A DNA stretch of 64,000 bases from Botrytis cinerea B05.10 (Eukaryota; Ascomycota; Leotiomycetes; Helotiales; Sclerotiniaceae): NCBI RefSeq assembly GCF_000143535.2, contig NC_037317.1, forward strand, positions 2,232,001 to 2,296,000, in the 5' to 3' direction. The position numbers and the translations under genes were made by a program. The notes under the pieces are model-generated. The model was given only the letters and a program-made list of their open reading frames with translations. It was not told where the DNA came from and ran no database searches. Position 1 is the first letter of the stretch. The number at the start of each line of letters is the position of its first letter. This document shows positions 56,691 through 64,000 of this stretch, piece by piece.

Positions 56691-58453
56691 AGTAGGAATG
56701 AACGTGGTCATGGGTAGTCGGTGGGAAGCAAATAATACATGGGAAGTGGGATGGAGATTGATTATCTGGGATTTCTCTCTTTGAAAGGGAGTTTATTCAT
56801 CAACTAAAAGTCTGCGAGATCTTATCGATGTAGAAAAATGACAATACATATCTTAACAATGACTAAAGCAAAAGTTTTGTGGAAAATAAGCATTCAGATC
56901 TCTCTCTAGACTGACAAAACACCCCTTTAACAGAAACATCTTTCTATACAATTCACCCAAGGAAAAGTTCACCGAACCAAGTATCTCAATCCAGATCCCT
57001 CAGATATTCCTATTCCTCCTCCTCCGCCTCTTCTCCACTCTACACCCCCCAAATCCAACTCCGCCAAATCTCTCGAACTCCATTCACTAATAACCCGACA
57101 CCCGCCATTCAATCCCAGTCCCAATCCCAATCTCCACTTCCCTAATAAGTATAACCATGAATCGCAATCGCTGCAAAACAAACTGTCTATACATCTAATC
57201 CATAACTCACCACACTTTTATTTTTTTACTTCGATAGCTCCTGGTCATCATCAATCATACTGGGACTTCTAATTTTTTATACTTCTTTTGTAGAGATGGG
57301 ATTCGAGATATGGGATTATAAATTTTGAGAATCGAGATGGGTTATTCGTGTTGTTGGCGAGATAGTCAATGTTCTGTGTGAATCCTAGATTCAGGGGAGA
57401 ACGGGATAGGGCAAAGAGGTTAAATTAAGGGGCTTCGGTAATGCCATTTATTTTAGCGGCGCAGATGGCTTGGGTGCTAGTCTAGTTACTGCGAAGCTGA
57501 TAATGATTAGATGGTAAAGTAGTTCGTGCGAGGAGTTGAGAAGAGAAATAGAATGCACTGATGCTAATAAGGAATTCTAGCATGTTATGAATAGAAGTCG
57601 CGAGTAGCTGAAGTTGGGGGGGTGATGAAGGGAGGAATTGGTGGTTGGAACATGATTATTAGGAGATTGGGGACGACTACCAATCAGCCTTTTGATTGAC
57701 CGCTGCTAAGATAAACAGCTTTTTGATAAATAGTTATATGTAAATAATGTTCGACACTTTTTGCCTCAAATATATCTCTTGGTTGGGCGAAGTGAAAATA
57801 AGAGAATAGTCGATTGGCGAGTAAGGAGGTCGGGCAACCGATCGCTTGGATGTATTGGTGGAGTAGCGGTATCTCATACGTTCCAACAATTAGAGACTGG
57901 AAAAACGCCCCAGTTTCTTCCATGCTTGGGAACATACCATCCCCAAGAGATCCATGTGTGCACCCAAGTGGAAGTCGCTGTTGGACATATAGATATTTAT
58001 AACTTTTCTTTCGGAGCTCATGTCTTACCGGCTTTGATTCGAATAGTTTTTCTTTAAATGTTTGACAAGATGATCGAGATTTCTACTTGCCATGTTATGA
58101 GGGTAGGAGATCAATAATGTTTGGGGGTACAACATTATTCAATGTTATTGAAGAGGATGAGGCGAGGTTATGTAGTTATGGTAGGATCATATGCTTCGAA
58201 GGCTTCCAAAGCATGTAATGATTATTGAGGGACTAGGAAGAATTGTCAAATACGTGATAAGAGAGTGCAAAAAGTAGGTTGTTAGAAGATTTGTAGAGTA
58301 TAAATAGGAAGTATCATCCTGATAAATAGAAAGGTCACCCCTCGTGACATGACGCAATCTCGGATGTGATCTGTCTACAACGGGAGTTCAATTCAATTTC
58401 CTTATTTAATATGAATAAACTTCGATCTACATAATCTAAGATATCTCAACCCA
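56691..58453. other. 1.8-kb intergenic between convergent genes
   Basis: The 3' flanks of the pseudogene (+) and the ULD/zinc-finger gene (-). A pyrimidine-rich patch lies near 57000-57150. No supported gene. Confidence 0.55.
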
Positions 58454-61209
58454 TCAGTCGGTGTCCTGCAACCAAAATTTACCTCTTGTCGTTCGGCCCA
58501 AGATATTTTCATACGAGGCCCATTCCACAAACAGCTGATCATCTGAATGGACAACATCCAGATCCCCGCATGGATATTCTTCTACATATATAGCATTATC
58601 TTTGACATGCTTCGCAATATGTTCCATTCTCTCATCCCAACAATTCTCTCCCTCGAACTCAAAACCACAATCGCGCATCGGGCATCCCAATTTCACCAAC
58701 GGGACCTTTTCATGACGTCCTAAAACCTCCAATGCCTTTTGAGCTCTATGACGTAGAGCTCGATAGAATGGTTCCATCTGGGACTTCCTCATTAAACGGT
58801 AGTTTTGTTTCCAATAATGACTCATTTGAGAATCTTGCTTGTTGGGACATGCTCTTTCTCCGCAAACCCAGTTCAGATGCTCACATGCGACATGGCATTT
58901 CCACTGTACTTTATTTGCAAATTTAGCAGTACATCCTGCGAAATGGAATATACAAACGTAGATGTGTGTGTGTTCAATGACCATATGACGACTTATATCA
59001 TCATAGTACGTGAATCTTGAAAATGAACAGATCGGACATTTCGGAGTAGGCTGGCTAACGAAAAGTACACGGCGAAAATACTTCTGAAGCTCAAAAGCTT
59101 CCGTTTTCCGATTATCCTCTTGTTCTACAATATCCCACACTACATTGTCAGGTCTACTTCGCTGCTCCGCAAGTGCGAGATGAGCATATTCGGTATGGAT
59201 GTTCTTATGTTTGTTGATGTTTGGCTCCTCGATAAGTGTTTCTTCCGGATCCATGTCCAGTTCCTTATAAGTCTCACGGGCTTCATCTCTTGCGTTCTTG
59301 TTTTGGAAGTAGGTAACAGAGCGCGATATCTCAAATGACACTGGATACTTCGGTCGTTGTGATAACCTCTTGCTGATTGGTGTTGCCAAGGTTTCAAGGG
59401 CTGTGACTATGTTAATCTCTAGTCCACAGTCGTGGCCTGCACTACTCGCTTTGGTCAGCTAATCACAGATAGTTGATCGAATCAAACTTCTTACCATTTC
59501 ACAGATAATTCTTCTGCGTTTCCTGAGATTTGAATTGCAGTGTTGCATTTTGGACAATGGTCTCCAATAGCCATGCTATCTAGTACCACAGCCATTGATA
59601 TTTGGGCTTTGGGTTTTACTAAGCTTCCCCAAGTGGTTCGGTCAATTATCCTTCCTTTATGGTCGGTCAACCAAAAGTTGTTCTCCATGATCTGGCGATT
59701 GCCAGGTATCCCCTCAAAATTTACATTTAGGAAGCGAGTGAAAGTCTGTAATCATCAACACTAGTGCGATATTCAATGGAATCACACCAACTCACTTCCC
59801 AGTTCCTATAAACGCCATACGGCAAACTTTTTGGTCGATTGAATACATCGATGAATGTTATGTTGTCATTCAAAAGAAAGCTAGGGGCATGGATAATGTA
59901 GACCTTCAGTATTTGAAGATGAAGAAGAATGGGTGCAATAACTGGCCTGTGGTGGATCATGATCAGTATCAACCTTGCTTGAGCGGCAACATATACCCAC
60001 CAGAATTTTCCTAAAAGCTCACGTACAAGTCGTGCCAATAACAAGGTACTGCAGCATTTGTCAGATCAAAGACTAATACGGAGTGCTCCAATTTACCAAC
60101 ACTTGTTTAAAATGCATTTGAACTTCTAACAAAGTCTGTTGTGGACTAGAGTCATTTTTTGCCAACATTGGCTCTTCCCTTTCCTCGTCTGATGGTGAAG
60201 CATTGCCAATTAGAGATGACTTTAAAGCCTCGATGTCGAATGTGTTATCTTGTAAGACCTTCTCTATTCTTTGCACGGATTGCAAGGTCGCAGAATTCTT
60301 TGCTTCCGTTGCACGCGTTAGCGCAATAATATCTTTGACGATCCGTGTGGGCAATTGGTCTATCTTTTGGCCCAGAAAATCTTTTGTAACTTTGGACGAT
60401 TCTGAGATACTACAGAGTCCTTTTTCTAGGGGATATAGCACATCTCCAATTGTTTTTTGAACTCTGTCGTCAAGTTCCTTTTGTAGTCTCGTCAGATTAC
60501 GAGGAATCTCTGCAAGCTTTGTATTGATCGCCATATCACGATCCTCTTGTACTTTACTTTGTTTTGCAATTAACGATTGAAGGGGGCCGATATTTTGTTC
60601 AAGAAGGCCGGGAAGAGTGTTGCTGATGTTTGATTTGATAAGATTTGCGATTTCAGAGGGTAACTGATCTCGGAGTTCGCAAGCAATTAAACTAAGGAAG
60701 AACGAGATCTTTTGTGTTAAAAGAGCACTTGAGATGCTGAGATTTGAATGAGTGCCTCACAGGCCGGCTACTTACCGAATTTGATGTAGCTCACACAACT
60801 GAATTGATAATAGAGGTAATGAGATCTCGTCCTTCAGCTTATCTGCCTCCTTGAGGAGCGCCCATGCTATCTTCTTTCCGCTCCCAATGACCAATCTCCG
60901 AGCCGCTTTTCCAGTTGGTCGTATCCCAAGATCAGATCCATATCGTGAAACTATATACTGCGTGAACTTGTCAACCGGTTTTTGAACAAGATCGAGTTGA
61001 GACTTGATGAACGTGAGGTCATCAGGAGTAAGAGTAACGGCATTGAAATCATGCAGGCGTTTCAATGTACCATGTAAGCCCTGGAGAAAATTCAGGTTGC
61101 TTTGATAGCTATCTGAGGCACCACCAGCACCTCTTAGTGATTCACACACTGTCCAAAGCACTCCAATTGCGGCAGCAAGATCACCTGCGGACCAGCCAAA
61201 GGCGGCCAT
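58454..61209 (-). CDS. NLR-type N-terminal domain + ubiquitin-like domain + zinc fingers (about 826 aa)
   Basis: Six exons: 61209-60776, 60727-60097, 60048-60023 (26 nt), 59946-59796, 59745-59495 and 59441-58454; all phases agree. Exon 1 starts MAAFGWSAGDLAAAIGVLW and matches the helical N-terminal domain found in fungal NACHT/STAND proteins. Exon 2 is coiled-coil-like. Exons 3-5 carry a hydrophobic stretch, then HAPSFLLNDNITFIDVFNRP and FWLTDHKGRIIDRTTWGSLV, the fungal ubiquitin-like domain (ULD_2 type). It is followed by CPKC and a CAGHDC pair. The last exon has C2H2-like fingers (CPICSFSRFTYYDDISRH and others) and HYWKQNYRLMRKSQMEPFY. No P-loop is visible, so this is an adaptor-like relative rather than an NTPase. 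The 3' end of the first intron could be 9 bp further upstream (acceptor CAG at 60737), and the tiny exon needs RNA support. Confidence 0.75.
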
Positions 61210-61766
61210 GTGTGATAGTCATAATGAGCAAAGAAAGAAAACAATTCTGATTATGGGTGATCGACTACATAAGAACGATCAGGAACCAGCGCAGCAGATA
61301 ACTCCATATGCAGCACTTGCTACTACGCAGAAGCGGGAGGTTGCATCAACGGGCGGCTGTGGACGCATACATGAGAGGTATTGGATGAAAATGAGTGGTT
61401 TTTCCAGGGGTAACAACAATGTGTTTCAGTCTCTGCCAATCGTTGATGAAATCAGCCCATATGGGCCATGAGAATCGTCTCCAAGGCATACTTTCGTAAG
61501 CTTATGCTGATATCCAATTTTCTATTCTATTTCTGGAACATGTACAAATTGTAAAGCACAAGGAAATCAGGAATTGATCATTTTGAAAGCACGGCTGTTT
61601 GAACTGTTGCCACGTGATATACCGACCGCCTTAATCCCCAATATTCTGCCATCCGCCAAAAGATAGTGCCGAGATCCAGCTTTCATCCCCTCATCCAGTC
61701 CATCTTCATCTTCGTCTTCGTCTTCCACCTTCTCCACAAAATAATCTCACATCAAGCACCATCAAA
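61210..61766. promoter_or_regulatory. Divergent promoter with CACGTG
   Basis: A 557-bp spacer between the NLR-like gene (-) and the Ybp-like gene (+). A CACGTGAT word at 61611-61618, about 150 bp before the plus-strand ATG, matches the E-box core of Cbf1/Pho4-type bHLH factors. Just before the ATG is a TCTTCG/TCATC pyrimidine-rich leader. Binding is inferred. Confidence 0.35.
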
Positions 61767-63671
61767 ATGGAGGTAGCCAAGAACCCTATAGTCGATATTG
61801 TGAGGCTGGCTCCTCCCAATGGTGACCCGCCTATGTATATGCAATTAATAAATAAAATATTTATCGAAGACCAGCCCTCACCAGAGCTGCGGGTGGAACT
61901 ATTGACACTTCTCGAAGACCTTTTGCAAAACAAAGGGCTCGCAGATCTCATAGGCTGGGATCTTGTGCCTACGTTAATTGATATTCCGGGCTCAGAATCT
62001 TGCTTGATCACGATTGCACGACTTGCCAATCCTCGCGAAGTTATAATATCGGTCCTGGCGGAATTGAAAAGGCTAGACCTGGATGGAATCGAAGATGACT
62101 GGCATGGGGAAGAAGTTCGAGTTGAAGACCAGAATAAACCAGCGGCATCAAACGACCTTGATCGATTCTGTTTCATCCTTAGCCTTCTTTCTATCATTCA
62201 CCCTCGAATCAAAACCAAGCATCCTTCACGCTTTTTAGCAACCACCATACATGCCATTGTGCAAGCGTTCCATCCTTCACACCGAGCTGTTATGGCGATT
62301 GGCAAGTTTGCGCATATAGTCTCTGGAAAGAAGCGACCTACATTACCGGGAAGGAAATCCAGTCTCAGTATCGCCAGCGTTATGCGCCCAGAGATAGAAT
62401 CAAATCTGCCTCCGGCACCCGACCCAGAAGCACAAGAAGAGGATACGTACGAATCTGCTATACAGAAGAAGCTTCTGCAAGGACTTGTAACGCATATGCT
62501 GGAAATGTACATCGATGTTTATCCTTTGGAATGGGCTGGGAGATTGCAGGAATCATTTGATCCAAAAAGAGTTGTAGCAGGTAGAACGAGTTTGGCAGAG
62601 GCCTTTCAAACCACGCCCGAGTATCAAACTCGAGAAACAGTTGCCGGTCAGCTTGTCGTAAGTGCCTCTACCGTATGGTTAACAATTCATTTCTAATTCA
62701 TCTAGTCTCTATCTCGCGATCTCGAATTGGCCAATTACGATCTTTTGTTCGATACTATCCACTCAAAAGAACCTATTGCACATGCTCCAAATCCCGAAGA
62801 TGATTTACCGGACTCACCTGAAGATATCCCACTTTCACCTGTTGGCTGCCTATTCCTTCTTACTTCTCTCATATTCTCATCAGTCATGTTCAAGTCGAAG
62901 ACACCAGAACCAATCATGTCTATATTCCCTGACCATGCCAAATTGGTTGCCCGATTTTTTGAATCTGCAGCTGGCTCATCTATTGCCATTGTTGATGCAG
63001 TAGTCGCAATTGGGTTATGGTTAGAACATTCAAATAAATTTGTTTCTGGGGAGTTTAAAGACAATGACTACATGGCACATTTAAGGGCTTTATCATTATG
63101 GTCTGCCACAAATCCTTCTCCTGGCCTCCGTTATTGCACACACAAACTAACCTCTGCCATCCTACATGCCCATCCTGTGGATGCGATGAGGTTGACTTTT
63201 ATCTCGAAGACACTGAAGGGATCTTCGGATGAAATCGGTGCGATAGCACTCAAGGCATCTGCAATTACATGGCTCAAGGAAGAGTTAATTACAGCCCATG
63301 AGAGGAAAACACAAACACTTTTCTCTACAAACTCCGCACTTTTGGAGACACAATCCCAAATCTTCCCAAATCTTTCGTCGCTTGTCAACAAACCTGAGGA
63401 AGAAACGAGTGATGAGTTGATAGAGACCTTTTCAGTCCACATGGCCGCACTCAATTTTCTATTTTTCGTCGTAGGAGAGCAATACACGAATATCATACCT
63501 TCTGGAATGATGAAGCGAGTTGAGAGCGAATATCTAACTCCATTAAAGGCTGCTCAAGAAAGTGCATTGAAGTCTTTAGCCTCGACCAACGACATAGGAT
63601 CTCCACACATGGAATTTGAATTATTGGGTGAACAGATCTCAATGTGTTTTTCGAAACTCCATGAGAAATGA
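61767..63671 (+). CDS. Ybp1/Ybp2/Alf4/glomulin-like protein (618 aa)
   Basis: Two exons, 61767-62657 and 62706-63671 (GTAAGT...CATCTAG, phase 0), starting at ATG 61767 in the context AAAATGG. The product is all-helical, with repeated Leu-rich segments (ELRVELLTLLEDLLQNKGLADLIGW cut here into helices; RFCFILSLLSIIHPRIKTK; GCLFLLTSLIFSSVMF). This fits the YAP/Alf4/glomulin family (Pfam Kinetochor_Ybp2). Yeast Ybp1 binds the Yap1 transcription factor for peroxide sensing, Ybp2/Mad-associated relatives act at kinetochores, and glomulin binds cullin-RING components. The C-terminus (residues ~420-618) is also helical. The family assignment rests on overall helical pattern and length (~620 aa); which of the roles applies is open. 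Confidence 0.8.
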
Positions 63672-64000
63672 TTGATGATTGACGAGTTACGATCAATGAA
63701 TACAGGTAAATGAAAGAGGGGATATACTTTCTTGTACCGTGGTTCATCTGACGTCTTTTACGGAGGTTTGGAGTATGGATACCTAGAATATATGTGCGAA
63801 TTGTTTGTGTATTTACGACGAAATGAACATCAAAGATTATAAGACTTTTCGAGGAATTTGCATCTTTTTGTGACAGTAATGGTCAATGATTGACTCGGGT
63901 ATGGTATATTGCAAAGATCTCGTATGATTTGGACCCAGAAGTAATTATTACTTTGAATAGAAATTCTCTACTGTTGACTTATTGGTATGTTTGCATATAA
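63672..64000. other. 3' flank of the Ybp-like gene
   Basis: AT-rich sequence up to the window edge; nothing else is seen. Confidence 0.6.

Noticed and set aside
61611..61618. Claim of proven bHLH-factor control for the Ybp-like gene
   Set aside because: The CACGTG core is common in this window (also near 12553, 21311, 30381, 35113, 36928, 50740 and 53104), so one copy alone proves nothing; it is listed only as a weak site.
1..64000. tRNA, rRNA and intact transposable elements
   Set aside because: I looked for B-box-like GGTTCGAATC words, long terminal repeats and transposase/reverse-transcriptase motifs by eye and saw none convincing. A tRNAscan and repeat-library search would be decisive.

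Overview
The window is nuclear DNA of a filamentous ascomycete. The genes carry short GT...AG introns (about 40-160 bp), intergenic space is AT-rich and full of microsatellites, and the gene families (GH76 DFG5-like, GT32, Clr5, Zn2Cys6, fungal ULD-like, Ybp/Alf4-like) are fungal. Gene style and the 2EXR/F-box-like paralog family resemble Leotiomycetes such as Botrytis or Sclerotinia. That placement is inference; no rDNA or marker gene is present.

Layout. 0.9-6.9 kb: a Cys-motif acidic protein (-), an acidic protein (+) and a type II membrane GT32 glycosyltransferase (-, two exons). 8.9-11.0 kb: a 710-aa protein whose paralog lies at 39.3-41.2 kb. 11-15.3 kb: a long pyrimidine-rich, microsatellite-laden gap. 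15.3-17.5 kb: a transcription factor with a C-terminal Zn2Cys6 cluster (-). 17.5-22.2 kb: a large divergent regulatory region. 22.2-24.6 kb: a mitotic B-type cyclin (+, three exons). 27.3-29.6 kb: an EF-hand mitochondrial aspartate/glutamate carrier (+, three exons). 31-32.7 kb: a Clr5-domain protein (+, four exons). 33.9-36.3 kb: two small membrane proteins (-). 42.6-43.7 kb: a stop-riddled cysteine-rich repeat relic (-). 44.7-46.7 kb: RNA polymerase III subunit RPC4/Rpc53 (+). 47.6-48.9 kb: an FAD monooxygenase (+). 51.3-52.6 kb: a GPI-anchored GH76 mannosidase/transglycosidase (+). 53.3-56.7 kb: a decayed GHKL-ATPase-like gene (+). 58.5-61.2 kb: a six-exon gene (-) joining an NLR-type N-terminal domain, a ubiquitin-like domain and zinc fingers. 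61.8-63.7 kb: a Ybp1/Alf4/glomulin-like protein (+).

Most genes are unrelated single-copy housekeeping loci: cell cycle, Pol III transcription, mitochondrial malate-aspartate shuttle, cell-wall mannoprotein cross-linking and oxidative-stress signalling. The accessory content is concentrated at 36-44 kb and 53-61 kb, where the paralog, two pseudogenes and the NLR-like gene sit. Both relics carry many premature stops of the kind C-to-T change would make, which would fit ageing or RIP-like mutation. No rRNA, tRNA, intact transposon or CRISPR was recognised. Open reading frames that start at TTG/CTG/GTG next to splice acceptors were treated as exons, and gene ends were rebuilt from splice sites and phase by eye.
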